A DNA stretch of 64,000 nt from an uncultured Oscillibacter sp. (GTDB taxonomy: Bacteria; Bacillota; Clostridia; Oscillospirales; Oscillospiraceae): the NCBI RefSeq assembly GCF_900546705.1, contig NZ_URDP01000001.1, forward strand, positions 62,001 to 126,000. The letters are read 5' to 3'. A program made the translations under genes and the position numbers. Shown here one piece after another: positions 1-8,380 of the stretch. The notes under the pieces were generated by a model. The model was not told the origin of the DNA, did not search any database, and saw only the letters and a list, made by a program, of their open reading frames with translations. The stretch's first letter is position 1. Each line of letters begins with the position of its first letter.

Positions 1-1182
1 CGCGTACAGCCCGCCGGGGCCGCCGCCCACGATGACCACCCGCTTGGACTCGGCGGCGGGCTTGAGCTCCGCTTCGCGGCCCACGCAGGGATTGACGGCG
101 CAGGTGATGGGCTTGCCGGCAAACATGTTGGGCACGCAGCCCAGCAGGCAGCCGATGCAGGGGGACAGTTCCTCCAGACGTCCGGTCCGGGCCTTGTTGG
201 GCATCTCCGGGTCGGCGATGCTCTGGCGGCCGAAGGCGATCAGGTCCGCACGGCCCTGCTTGACCAGCAGCTCGGCGTACTGGGGCTCGGTGAACCGGCC
301 CACGGCGATGACGGGGACGGACACGGCCCGCTTGATCTCCGTCACCAGATCGGCGTTGAAGCCGCCGTGGGTGATGCCCGGCGCCCACATGAACTCGTCG
401 TGGAGGTGGACGGCCCGGGTCACATGGATGGCGTCCACACCGCACTCCTGCTCCAGATAGGCGGCCACGGCGGCGGCGTCCTGGACGCTCTGGCCGCCCT
501 CCACCTCGTCGCTGGCGTTGATGCGGCAGAGGATGGGCAGGTTGCCGCCGGTCTTGCGGCGGATGTTCTCAATGATGAGCCGGGGCAGGCGCATGCGGTT
601 TTCAAAGCAGCCGCCGAACTCGTCGGTGCGGTGGTTGGTGCGCTGGGAGATGAAGGTGCTCACCAGGTAGCCGTGGGCACAGTGGACCTCTACCATGTCG
701 ATGCCGGCCTGCTGGGCCCGGCGGGCGGCGTCGCCGTAGCATTCGATGATGCGGTAGAGCTCTTCCCGGGACACCGCCTCCGGAATCTCCCGGCCCTGGG
801 CGGCGGGAACGGCGCTGGCGGCCTTGAGGGGATAGCCGGTGAGGGCGGAGTTGCCCTCGGGACCGGCGTGCTGGAGCTGGATGGACACCTTGGCCCCATA
901 CGCATGGCAGGCGTCCGCCACGGCCCGGAAGCTGGGCACTGTGTCGTCGGTGAAGAGGCAGGGCTTCCGGGGGCCGCCCTTGGCTTCCTGATAGACCACG
1001 GTGGACTCAATGGTGATGAGGCCGAAGCCGCCCTTGGCCCGGGCCTGGTAATAGGCCAGGGACCGCTCGCTGAGGGAGCCGTCCGTATTGGCCAGGTTAT
1101 TGCCCATGGGGGGCACCACAAACCGGTTGGGAACGGTCACCGTACCGATTTGGATGGGGGAGAACAAAGTGGGGAATTTCAT
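1..1182 (-). CDS. Old-yellow-enzyme family NADH:flavin oxidoreductase (2,4-dienoyl-CoA reductase type), partial at left edge
   Basis: The gene starts at the ATG at 1182, about 8 bases after an AAAGG ribosome binding site, and runs off the left edge after 394 codons. The N-terminal part reads as an FMN-binding TIM barrel. It is followed by a four-cysteine cluster, CIGCLLGC plus a later ITC (Cys342, 345, 349, 361; spacing 2-3-11), the 4Fe-4S ligand pattern of 2,4-dienoyl-CoA reductase and BaiCD/BaiH-type enzymes. The last visible residues, VVIVGGGPGGLYA, begin the FAD/NAD(P) Rossmann domain, so about 250 residues are missing. Enzymes of this family reduce activated C=C bonds. It is the last visible gene of a shikimate/quinate operon, so an enone derived from shikimate is a plausible but unproven substrate. 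Confidence 0.9.
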   Translation of the reverse strand, partial: MKFPTLFSPIQIGTVTVPNRFVVPPMGNNLANTDGSLSERSLAYYQARAKGGFGLITIESTVVYQEAKGGPRKPCLFTDDTVPSFRAVADACHAYGAKVSIQLQHAGPEGNSALTGYPLKAASAVPAAQGREIPEAVSREELYRIIECYGDAARRAQQAGIDMVEVHCAHGYLVSTFISQRTNHRTDEFGGCFENRMRLPRLIIENIRRKTGGNLPILCRINASDEVEGGQSVQDAAAVAAYLEQECGVDAIHVTRAVHLHDEFMWAPGITHGGFNADLVTEIKRAVSVPVIAVGRFTEPQYAELLVKQGRADLIAFGRQSIADPEMPNKARTGRLEELSPCIGCLLGCVPNMFAGKPITCAVNPCVGREAELKPAAESKRVVIVGGGPGGLYA

Positions 1183-1211
1183 GGCGTTTACCTTTCCTTC
1201 CAGTCGTTTCA

Positions 1212-2084
1212 TCAGGAGAAGAACTTCTCCAGCACTTCCTGGGCGGGCATGTCCTTGCCGGTGAACAGCTTGTAGGCCGCCACGCCCTGCCACAGCAGCA
1301 TGCCGATGCCGCCTACGGCCAGCTTGCAGCCGGCGGCTTCGGCCTCCCGGATCATGCGGGTCTCGCGGGGGTTATATACGGTATCCGCCACCACCAGGTC
1401 GGACCGGAACAGGGCGGGATCGATAAGGGTCTCGCCGTCCAGGGGCTTCATACCCACCTTGGTGGCGTTGATGAGAATGTCGCAGCCGCCCACAGCCCGG
1501 GCCAGCGCGTCCGCATCCTCCAGAGGCGTGATGGAGGCCTTGCAGGTGGGAACGGCCTGGCGGAGCTTTTCCACCGTGTGGGCACCGTTATCGTAGAACT
1601 CGTCCTTGCGGTTGAAGATGGCGATCTCCACGGCGCCGTCCAGGGCGGCCTGGACACAGATGGCGGTTGCGGCGCCGCCGGCGCCCAGCACCACCAGCTT
1701 CTTGCCCTGGACCTCCACGCCGTGCTCGTGGAGGTTGCGGACAAAGCCGATGCCGTCGGTATTGTGGCCGGTCAGCTTGCCGTCCTCACCTACGGTGACG
1801 GTGTTGCATGCGCCGATGAGCTTGGCGGCGGGGGACAGTTCGTCCACGATGCCCGCCACAGCGGTCTTGTCGGGCATGGTGACGTTGAAGCCGCCGACCC
1901 CCAGGGTTTTGAGGGCGTCCACGCCCTGGCGCACCTGCTCCAGGGGAATGTCAAAGGCCAGGTAGGCGGCGTCCACGCCGGTGCGGGCGAAGCTGTAATT
2001 GTACATGGCGGGGGAGCCGGAGTGGCCCACGGGGGAGCCAATGAGGCAGTAAAGCTTGGTGTGGCCGGAAATTCTCTCTTCCAT
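1212..2084 (-). CDS. aroE: Shikimate/quinate dehydrogenase, YdiB-like
   Basis: 290 residues, the normal AroE length. The ATG at 2084 is chosen because AGGAGG lies 9 bases upstream; an ATG at 2090 is too close to that site. Substrate-site motif GSPVGHSGSPAMYN (about 16-29), catalytic Lys73 in NVTMPDK, Asp110 in GHNTDGIG and the nucleotide loop GAGGAA (134-139) are all present. After the Rossmann strand it has FNRKDEF rather than the NRT of NADP-specific AroE, and later TKVGMKPL and GIGMLLWQG. These resemble the NAD-using quinate/shikimate dehydrogenase YdiB. It interconverts shikimate (or quinate) and the 3-dehydro compound. Second of two paralogues in the operon, which argues for a catabolic or redox role. 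Confidence 0.92.
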   Translation of the reverse strand: MEERISGHTKLYCLIGSPVGHSGSPAMYNYSFARTGVDAAYLAFDIPLEQVRQGVDALKTLGVGGFNVTMPDKTAVAGIVDELSPAAKLIGACNTVTVGEDGKLTGHNTDGIGFVRNLHEHGVEVQGKKLVVLGAGGAATAICVQAALDGAVEIAIFNRKDEFYDNGAHTVEKLRQAVPTCKASITPLEDADALARAVGGCDILINATKVGMKPLDGETLIDPALFRSDLVVADTVYNPRETRMIREAEAAGCKLAVGGIGMLLWQGVAAYKLFTGKDMPAQEVLEKFFS

Positions 2085-2115
2085 TGTCATAATCCTCCTG
2101 TTGAATGAATGTAGT

Positions 2116-2961
2116 TTACGCTTCCAGCGTCTCGGGCCAAACCTGGGCCAGAACGGCCTGGGTGGCCTGATAATTTTCCTTGGCGGCCTGAGCCACGCCG
2201 TGGCTGAGGATCTCGTCACTGATGACCTCCACGCCCACCACGGCGGGCTCCACGCCCTTGTCGCGGATCAGCTGAACAAAGCCGGCGGTGTTGCCGCTGC
2301 CGGTGCCGGGCAGCATCCGGTCGTGCATGGACTCATCCCGCAGGATGCTCTTGGCGTAGGGATGGGCCTGGACGTCGTTGATCTGGATGGAGACGATCTT
2401 CTCGGCGGGAATGCCCTCCAGAACAGACAGGTCATAGGGCTGGTCTGCCCGGATGTAGTGCCAGGAGTCCAGAATCAGCTTGGCATTGTCGCAGCCGGAG
2501 GCCTTCACCACGGCCCAGGCCTTCTTCACATCGGGCAGGCCGCTGTAGGGCATGGGCTCCACGCCGATGACGTACTTGCCGGCCCGCCGGCACAGCTCCC
2601 GCAGCTTCTGGGCGGTGTACTCCACGGAATAGTCCTCCATGAGGCCGCAGTTGATGTGGTTCACACCGAAGAGATCGCACATGTGGAAGCACATCTGCTC
2701 TTTGTACTTCTGCTCATAGGAGCGGTGCTCCTCCGCCCACTGGACGATGTACTCCACCTCCGTGACCTTCATATCGTACTTTTTCAAAATAGCCAGAAGA
2801 TCCGAGTCAAAGAGACCCTCGTTCAGGGCGTCCACATAGGTTTCCGCCCGCAATCCGATGCCCTCGAAGCCGGCGGCCTTGGCGGCGGCCACCCGCTCTT
2901 CAAAGGTGCACTGATCGCCCAGCGTCCAGGAGCTGATGGTAATGGGATATTTGTGAGACAT
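2116..2961 (-). CDS. Sugar phosphate isomerase/epimerase family (xylose isomerase-like TIM barrel); possible 3-dehydroshikimate dehydratase
   Basis: 281 residues, started at the ATG 7 bases after AGGAGG. The repeated beta-alpha pattern (TISSWTLGD, FEGIGLRAE, VIGVEPMPYSG, KLILDSWHY, IQINDVQ, VGVEVIS) is that of the AP-endonuclease-2/xylose-isomerase fold. Metal-site candidates are Glu135, Asp165 with His168, Asp196, and Glu245, with Arg215 nearby. Members of this fold include the QuiC/AsbF-type 3-dehydroshikimate dehydratases, which make protocatechuate. The position between shikimate kinase and two shikimate dehydrogenases makes that the leading guess. Another isomerase or epimerase of a cyclitol-like substrate is equally allowed by the sequence. 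Confidence 0.8.
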   Translation of the reverse strand: MSHKYPITISSWTLGDQCTFEERVAAAKAAGFEGIGLRAETYVDALNEGLFDSDLLAILKKYDMKVTEVEYIVQWAEEHRSYEQKYKEQMCFHMCDLFGVNHINCGLMEDYSVEYTAQKLRELCRRAGKYVIGVEPMPYSGLPDVKKAWAVVKASGCDNAKLILDSWHYIRADQPYDLSVLEGIPAEKIVSIQINDVQAHPYAKSILRDESMHDRMLPGTGSGNTAGFVQLIRDKGVEPAVVGVEVISDEILSHGVAQAAKENYQATQAVLAQVWPETLEA

Positions 2962-3024
2962 GATAATTCCTCCTAAGTAATCAATGATTGACGGTTTCTT
3001 TCCCGCGTTGAAATCAACGCCGGT

Positions 3025-3528
3025 TTATCCGATCTTGCGCAGGATCTCCCGGCAGACCTCTTCGACGGTCAGGACTGAGGTGTCCACAGTCACGTCCGCC
3101 GCGGCTTCGTATTTGGGGCGGCGCTGGTCCATCAGGGAAGTGATGTAGGGGATGTCCTTGTGGCCCTCCAGCAGCGGGCGGCTGTGGTCATCCTTTACCC
3201 GGTCCAGAATGACTTCCGGCGAGGCGGTCAGCAGTACCACGGTGCCGCAGCGGCGCATGGCCGCCACGTTTTCTTCCCGCATGGGCACACCGCCGCCGCA
3301 GGAGACGATCCGGGGCGCGCCCTGCGAAAAGCTCTCCAGCAGAGACGTCTCGCAGGCACGGAAGTAGGCCTCGCCCTTTTGGGCGAAGATCTCCGGGATG
3401 GACATGCCCTCCTGTCCGGCGATGCACTGGTCCATCTCCACTACCTCCCGGTCCAGCAGCTGGCCCAGGCGGCGGGAGACGGAGGTCTTGCCGGCTCCCA
3501 TGAAGCCGATGAGAAACAGGTTTTCCAT
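3025..3528 (-). CDS. aroK: Shikimate kinase
   Basis: 167 residues, typical for AroK. It phosphorylates the 3-OH of shikimate with ATP. Walker A GFMGAGKTS (8-16), the shikimate-binding Asp33 in EMDQ, Arg57 in YFRACE, the glycine-rich SCGGGVP loop and a lid containing HSRPLL are visible. AAGGAG lies 6 bases before the ATG, and the MFS gene upstream ends 3 bases before this start, so the two are translationally close. A biosynthetic kinase inside an operon with a transporter, two YdiB-like dehydrogenases and an enoate-reductase-like enzyme is unusual. It may feed imported shikimate or quinate into chorismate synthesis. Confidence 0.95.
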   Translation of the reverse strand: MENLFLIGFMGAGKTSVSRRLGQLLDREVVEMDQCIAGQEGMSIPEIFAQKGEAYFRACETSLLESFSQGAPRIVSCGGGVPMREENVAAMRRCGTVVLLTASPEVILDRVKDDHSRPLLEGHKDIPYITSLMDQRRPKYEAAADVTVDTSVLTVEEVCREILRKIG

Positions 3529-3531
3529 AGA

Positions 3532-4755
3532 TTACTCCTTCCCGGCCGCGGCCCGCTCCCGCTTCAGGCAGGTATTGAGGTACAGCGCCAGAAGGATGCC
3601 CACCAGGGTCACCGCCATGTTGAACAGCAGTACCAGCCGGGGACCTTCCGCACCGCCCACCCGGGTCAGAACACCGGCGGCGCTGACGGTCAGATAGTTT
3701 GCGATGCTGGAGGCGATCATGACGATGGAGGTAATGACGCCCCGGTTTTTGGGGAACATCTCATTGGCCACCGCCGTCACCAGCTGCAGCACGCCGCCGG
3801 CGGCGAAGAAGCCCAGCAGGAAGCCGCCGGCCAGGCACATGACGGGCTGGCGGACCAGATAGATGGCGCCCAGGGTTACCAGGGCCACGGTGGGATAGGC
3901 CACCAGGATTTTAGCGGGCTCCACGTTCCGCTTGAGCAGGGCTGCACTGACGAAGAGGGCCAGCACAATGCCCACAGAGTAGAAGGACTGAATTTTGCTG
4001 GGGTCCGCCAGGCCGTACAGGGTGCCCAGCTCCTGGTTGCAGTTCATCCACAGCATGAAGGTGGTAGAAGTGGTGAAGCCCAGGCAGATCAGCACCACGG
4101 CCGCCGGAGTAAAGTGCATCTTTTCCTTGGGGGCACCGGCGGTTTTCACCGCCCGCTCAAAGGGCGGGAAGGGCAAAAAGGCCAGAAATACGCCGTCGAT
4201 GACGATGATGGCGGCAGTGGCCAGGAAGATGGTGTTGAAAGGCAGGTTTTCCACGGCCACGAAGCCGATGGCAAAGGGCAGCAGGAACTGGGCAATGGAA
4301 ATGGAAAGCTTGGTGAAAATGTTGGCGATGGTGCCCTTTTCCTTGAAAATCTCCATACAGGAGGGGGTGATGCTGGTATCCAGGAAGGAGTTTGCCATGC
4401 CGCTGATGACGGCCAGCACGTAGCCCACATACAGGTTGGGGGAGAAGGTCACCGCCAGCAAAAACACGGCGTAGAGGGCGCAGCCGATCAGGGCGGAGAG
4501 CCGGCGGCCCAGACGGTCGCTGAGGGGGCCCGCCACAGGAAAGGCGATCAGGCGGCCCAGACCGATGGCGGCGATCACCGCCACCACGCCGGAGACGTCA
4601 TAGCTGCCATCGGCAAGCACGGCGGCGTTCCACATGGCGGCGAAGTTCTGCTTGTACTGGCCCATAATGGAGGCGGCGATGCCCAGGACGAAATAGGTGA
4701 TGTACAGGGCCAGGGCCGTGGGGTAGTATTTTCTGGAGTCCACAGTCTGGTTCAT
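3532..4755 (-). CDS. Major facilitator superfamily transporter, probable shikimate/quinate-type uptake
   Basis: 407 residues from the ATG at 4755 (AAAGGA upstream; earlier in-frame codons read into the neighbouring gene). About twelve hydrophobic segments are seen, with the MFS motif A GPLSDRLGRR after the second or third helix and a polar central loop around PFERAVKTAGAPKEK. It is predicted to be a cytoplasmic-membrane secondary transporter. The substrate cannot be read from the sequence. It sits between aroK and a shikimate dehydrogenase in one operon under a divergent LysR regulator, so a hydroaromatic acid such as shikimate or quinate is the likely cargo. Confidence 0.88.
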   Translation of the reverse strand: MNQTVDSRKYYPTALALYITYFVLGIAASIMGQYKQNFAAMWNAAVLADGSYDVSGVVAVIAAIGLGRLIAFPVAGPLSDRLGRRLSALIGCALYAVFLLAVTFSPNLYVGYVLAVISGMANSFLDTSITPSCMEIFKEKGTIANIFTKLSISIAQFLLPFAIGFVAVENLPFNTIFLATAAIIVIDGVFLAFLPFPPFERAVKTAGAPKEKMHFTPAAVVLICLGFTTSTTFMLWMNCNQELGTLYGLADPSKIQSFYSVGIVLALFVSAALLKRNVEPAKILVAYPTVALVTLGAIYLVRQPVMCLAGGFLLGFFAAGGVLQLVTAVANEMFPKNRGVITSIVMIASSIANYLTVSAAGVLTRVGGAEGPRLVLLFNMAVTLVGILLALYLNTCLKRERAAAGKE

Positions 4756-4781
4756 TTCCGTTGTTCCTTTCTTGTTTGATT

Positions 4782-5645
4782 TCACGCGTACAGCAGTGCC
4801 CGGATCTCCTCCACGGGCATGTCCAGACCGCTGTAGAGCCGGAACGCCTCGGCGCCCTGGCACAGCAGCATCCCAAGACCGTCGCAGGTCTTGCAGCCGG
4901 CCTGGCGGGCCTGACGAAGCATCTTGGTGGCGGGGGGCGCGTACACCACGTCCGTGACCACCAGATCGGGCCGGAACCAGGTGAGGTCCGTGATGTTGCT
5001 CTGGTCCTCGTAGGGGGCCATGCCCACACGGGTGGCGTTGGAGAGAATGTCGCACCGGGCGATGGCGTCTTTGAGCTCCGCCCGGTCCTCCAGATCGTGC
5101 AGTGTGATGGCGCAGCCCGGCGCCGCCTTGGCAATGGCGGCCAGGTTCTGCTCTACCCGGGGCCAGAAAGCGTCCTTCAGATTAAAGACCGAGATCTCTG
5201 CCGCGCCCTCCAGGGCCGCCTGAATGGCGATGGCGGAGGCGGCACCGCCGCCGCCCAGCAGGACGATCTTCTTGCCGGCAACCTCCACGCCGCTGCGGCG
5301 CAGGTTCTGGGTGTAGCCGCAGCCGTCTGTGTTGTGGCCCACCAGGCAGCCGTCCTCATTGACGATGGTGTTCACCGCCTGAATGGCCGCGGCGGCGGGT
5401 GTGAGCCTGTCCAGATAGGGGATGACGGCGTTCTTGCAGGGCATGGTCACGTTGGCGCCCCGCATGTGCAGCGTCCGGATAGCCTCCACGGCCGCACCGG
5501 CCTGTTCCGCCGGAACGTCAAAGGCCAGGTAGGCCCAGTCCAGTCCGAACTTCTGGAAGCAGTGGTTATACATGGCCGGGGACTTGGAGTGCGCGACCGG
5601 CGTGCCGATCAGCCCCAGCAAGGTGGTGGTTCCTGAGATGTGCAA
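4782..5645 (-). CDS. Shikimate/quinate dehydrogenase, second paralogue
   Basis: 287 residues from a TTG start at 5645. AGGAGG lies 8 bases upstream of this TTG, and no in-frame ATG or GTG exists near the family N-terminus. Key motifs are GTPVAHSKSPAMYN (14-27), catalytic Lys71 in NVTMPCK, Asp107 in GHNTDGCG, the nucleotide loop LLGGGGAAS, and GLGMLLCQG near the end. The segment after the Rossmann strand is FNLKDAFW. Like the paralogue at 1212-2084 this resembles NAD-preferring YdiB more than NADP-specific AroE. It is the first gene of the operon, directly behind the promoter shared with the LysR regulator. The two copies may act on different substrates (quinate and shikimate) or in opposite directions. 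Confidence 0.9.
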   Translation of the reverse strand: MHISGTTTLLGLIGTPVAHSKSPAMYNHCFQKFGLDWAYLAFDVPAEQAGAAVEAIRTLHMRGANVTMPCKNAVIPYLDRLTPAAAAIQAVNTIVNEDGCLVGHNTDGCGYTQNLRRSGVEVAGKKIVLLGGGGAASAIAIQAALEGAAEISVFNLKDAFWPRVEQNLAAIAKAAPGCAITLHDLEDRAELKDAIARCDILSNATRVGMAPYEDQSNITDLTWFRPDLVVTDVVYAPPATKMLRQARQAGCKTCDGLGMLLCQGAEAFRLYSGLDMPVEEIRALLYA

Positions 5646-5705
5646 GATGGTTCCCTCCTGTTTTTGCTGTGCCGCCGGTTGAGGGCGGCCGTTGTCTTCG
5701 GCCTC

Positions 5706-5734
5706 ACTATATCGTTGTGACAAGAAATTAACAA
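5706..5734 (-). promoter_or_regulatory. Sigma-A-type promoter of the shikimate operon
   Basis: On the minus strand TTGTTA (5729-5734) and TATAGT (5706-5711) are separated by exactly 17 bases, upstream of the TTG start at 5645. It reads away from the lysR gene. Confidence 0.65.
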
Positions 5735-5744
5735 ATCGATTGTT
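5730..5744. promoter_or_regulatory. Candidate LysR operator (AACAA-N5-TTGTT dyad)
   Basis: A 15-base dyad with 5-base perfect arms overlaps the -35 box of the operon promoter and lies in the divergent lysR/operon spacer. Its size fits a LysR-type T-N11-A site. Assignment is by position and symmetry only. Confidence 0.45.
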
Positions 5745-5814
5745 TTCATAAAAGTATAGATTTTGTCTATTATATATGTTATGCTGTTTCTACAAAAAAA
5801 GGAGGCGAACTGAC

Positions 5815-6696
5815 GTGAATTTGTTTCATCTGCGCTATTTCGTCGAGCTGGCGCACACCCAGCACTACACCCGTGCGGCGGAGCATCTTTGCATCACACA
5901 GCCCAGCCTCAGTCACGCCATCGCCCAGCTGGAGGCGGAGCTGGGCGTGCCGCTGTTTGAAAAGCGGGGGCGCAACACCGCGCTGACTCACTTCGGCGAG
6001 GAGTTTCTGGCCTGCGCGGAGTCGTCCCTGGCCACGCTGGACACCGGCGTGGAGGCACTGCAGCGCAGTGCCCGGGGAGAGGGAATGATCCGTCTGGGGC
6101 TGCTGCGGACTCTGGGAATTGAGTTTGTCCCCAAGCTGACGGCGGATTTTTTGGCGGCCAATCCCGGCAAGGACATCCGCTTCACCTTTTCCACCGGCGT
6201 GACCCAGCAGCTGCTGGAAAAGCTGGCCGCGCGGCAGTTTGACCTGGTTTTCTGCTCCAAACCGCCGGCAAAACTGGGGTTTACCGCCATCCCGGTGGAC
6301 AAGCAGGACCTGGTGCTGATCGTCCCCCGGAACCACCCGCTGGCCGGCCGCCATACGGTGGACCTGGCTGAGACGCTGCCCTACGAGCAGGTGTACTTTT
6401 CCAAGGGCTCCGGACTGCGCAACATTGTGGACGGCATGTTCGACAAGATCGGCCAGCGGCCCCGGATCGCCTACGAGACAGAGGAGGACCAGGTGATCGC
6501 CGGATTGGTAGCACGGGGATTCGGCATCGCGGTGGTTCCGTACATGGAGATCCTTCTGCGGCTGGATGTGAAGATCCTGCAAATCAGCAATCCCGCATGG
6601 GAGCGGAACTTCTACATGGTCAATGATGAACGGGCGTTCATGACGCCTGCCGTGCGATGTTTTCGGCAGTTTATCCTCAACGGCGGCAGCATGTGA
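5815..6696 (+). CDS. LysR family transcriptional regulator
   Basis: 293 residues from the GTG at 5815, which follows GGAGG by about 9 bases; upstream codons would have no ribosome binding site. The N-terminal winged helix-turn-helix (NLFHLRYFVELA through LCITQPSLSHAIAQLE to GVPLFEKRGR) is classic LysR. The rest forms the periplasmic-binding-like effector domain (IRLGLLRTLG, LDLVFCS-type strand, AGLVARGFGIAVVP). It is divergent from the shikimate operon with a 169-base spacer, so it very probably regulates that operon with a hydroaromatic acid as coinducer. The effector is not determinable from sequence. Confidence 0.93.
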   Translation: MNLFHLRYFVELAHTQHYTRAAEHLCITQPSLSHAIAQLEAELGVPLFEKRGRNTALTHFGEEFLACAESSLATLDTGVEALQRSARGEGMIRLGLLRTLGIEFVPKLTADFLAANPGKDIRFTFSTGVTQQLLEKLAARQFDLVFCSKPPAKLGFTAIPVDKQDLVLIVPRNHPLAGRHTVDLAETLPYEQVYFSKGSGLRNIVDGMFDKIGQRPRIAYETEEDQVIAGLVARGFGIAVVPYMEILLRLDVKILQISNPAWERNFYMVNDERAFMTPAVRCFRQFILNGGSM

Positions 6697-6764
6697 TTGT
6701 GCACAAATTCCGTCGGGCGGATTTTGACACCATAGACGCGGTCTATGATTTTATGCAAAAAATT

Positions 6765-6813
6765 AAGCGGCCGCCGGGGGTTCCACCAGGGAAAGAACCC
6801 GCAGCGGCCGCTT
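6765..6813. terminator. Inverted repeat downstream of lysR, possible terminator
   Basis: Perfect 10-base arms AAGCGGCCGC (6765-6774) and GCGGCCGCTT (6804-6813) flank a 29-base loop. It lies after the lysR stop and before the convergent gene. The loop is long and the T-run short, so termination is probable rather than certain. Confidence 0.45.
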
Positions 6814-6836
6814 TGTCGGCAGGCCAAAGACGGCAA

Positions 6837-6866
6837 GGCGCCGGGCAGATGCTTCTGCCCGGCGCC
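6837..6866 (-). terminator. Strong hairpin after the anti-sigma-like gene
   Basis: A perfect 13-base stem, 6837-6849 with 6854-6866, and a 4-base loop lie just downstream of the minus-strand stop at 6902. No long T-run follows in either direction. Confidence 0.55.
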
Positions 6867-6901
6867 TCGCCGGTGTCCGGTATGGGAGAAGGCGGCGGCC
6901 T

Positions 6902-8380
6902 TCAGTCGAAAAACCGGAGGTTTTCCGCGATTTTCTGGTTGTCCTCCTGGGAGATGCCGTCCGTCCAAACGTGGACGTACAGGTCGTATGCCGGTTCCAT
7001 GACCACGCACTCCATGTAACCGGCTTTGCAGATCCGGACGGCCTCCCGTCCGTTGATGCACAGGCCGGTGTCCACACTGTCGGCATCTTCCGTGTTCAGT
7101 ACCTTCTTGTTACCCGTTTCCACATTGATGTTGATGACGGCGCCGGATTCATTGCGGTACCCTGCGTAGGACCCGGGGGTGCTCAGACCACAGACAAAGC
7201 CGTCGGGCACCCAGCCCACCTCCACGTGGGCAAGGTCGGGGACGAGCGGGCCCTGCGCCGGCTCCGGTTCCGCAGGCTCCACGTAGTGCATGCTCTCGGC
7301 GATCTTCTGGTTGACTTCCAGAGGGATCCCCGCGGAGGTCCACACCCGGTAGATGAGGTTGTGCTCCGTGTCCATCATGACCGTGTGGATAATGCCCTTT
7401 TTGAACACCCGCAGGGTATCCATGCCGTTGATGGTCAGATGGTCGATCTGATCGGCGTCCTCCGTGTCGATGTCCATGTTTCCGCTGCCGCTGGATCGGT
7501 CAATTATAAAATAGGTTCCGTCCGGATTCGTATATCCATACAGGCTGTTGGGATAGTTTGCTTCCAGCGTATAGCCGGAGGGAATCCAGCCTACCTCCAG
7601 ATCTTCAAAAACGGGCCAGTCCTCCGGCTGCACATACCGGAGATTTTCCGCGATCTTCTGACTGACGGCCGGGTCGATGCCATCGGAGGTCCAGACGGTG
7701 AAACAGACGCCGTTTTCCGTGTCCGTGACACAGCAGGTGGTGGCTCCGTCCTTTTCTACCAGCAGGGCGTCCAGCCCGTTGAGGGAGAGAGTCTCCGTGC
7801 GGTCGGCGCCATCGGTGTCTGCTGCCGGGGCGTCCTCCAGAGCGTACAGGCTGATGACCAGGGACAGCCCGGTGCCGTCCCGGAATTCCGCCTGCTGATT
7901 TGGAATCGTGGTGGTGCAGGTGAACCCCTCCGGCAGCCAGCCGATCTCCAGATTCTCAAAATAGGCCAGCTCCGCCTCGTTCTGGGGCTCCTGGGGCGTC
8001 TCGTCGGCGGGCCTCATGGTCAGCTCTGTGTATTGCTCCTCTACGGTGATGAGCAGATTCATGGTGGAGACCCGGAAGTCCTCGGACAGGGCAAACGCCG
8101 TGGTGAACATCAGCGCCGCCACGGCTGCTGCCATGGCCACCCGGTGAAAAATCCGCCGGGAGGCCTGCCGGCGGTGCCGCCGGCGCTGCCCGGCGAAAAA
8201 ACGGTCCATAGTCTGGCGGCAGCGGCGCTCCGCAGATTCCGGCAGCGCTGCGGAGGGATCGGCGGACAGAGACTGGTTCAGCTCTTCCAGCCGGGCACTC
8301 TCCTGGCGAATGACCTCGTCCATCAAAAGCGCAAAGCGGGCGTCGTCATACTGTTCCCACAGGGTTTCACGATTTGTCAT
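6902..8380 (-). CDS. Anti-sigma-factor-like membrane protein with three DUF4367-type repeats
   Basis: 492 residues. The N-terminal 75 residues are soluble and charged (RRRHRRQASRR just before the membrane). One transmembrane helix lies at about 81-97, followed by an extracytoplasmic region. That region holds three tandem repeats at about 143-250, 260-367 and 385-491. Each begins with a GW-P-G-(F/Y) motif (GWLPEGF, GWIPSGY, GWVPDGF) and ends with VWT...GI then QKIAE(N/S). This repeat is of the DUF4367 type found in anti-sigma and sporulation-linked proteins. The gene overlaps the 3' end of the sigma gene by 14 bases, so translational coupling and an anti-sigma role are likely. Triplication of the sensor domain is unusual. 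Confidence 0.8.
   Translation of the reverse strand: MTNRETLWEQYDDARFALLMDEVIRQESARLEELNQSLSADPSAALPESAERRCRQTMDRFFAGQRRRHRRQASRRIFHRVAMAAAVAALMFTTAFALSEDFRVSTMNLLITVEEQYTELTMRPADETPQEPQNEAELAYFENLEIGWLPEGFTCTTTIPNQQAEFRDGTGLSLVISLYALEDAPAADTDGADRTETLSLNGLDALLVEKDGATTCCVTDTENGVCFTVWTSDGIDPAVSQKIAENLRYVQPEDWPVFEDLEVGWIPSGYTLEANYPNSLYGYTNPDGTYFIIDRSSGSGNMDIDTEDADQIDHLTINGMDTLRVFKKGIIHTVMMDTEHNLIYRVWTSAGIPLEVNQKIAESMHYVEPAEPEPAQGPLVPDLAHVEVGWVPDGFVCGLSTPGSYAGYRNESGAVININVETGNKKVLNTEDADSVDTGLCINGREAVRICKAGYMECVVMEPAYDLYVHVWTDGISQEDNQKIAENLRFFD

Noticed and set aside
5646..5723. N-terminal extension of the second shikimate dehydrogenase up to a TTG at 5723
   Set aside because: The added residues do not match the family and the stretch reaches back towards the promoter; the TTG at 5645 has a strong ribosome binding site.
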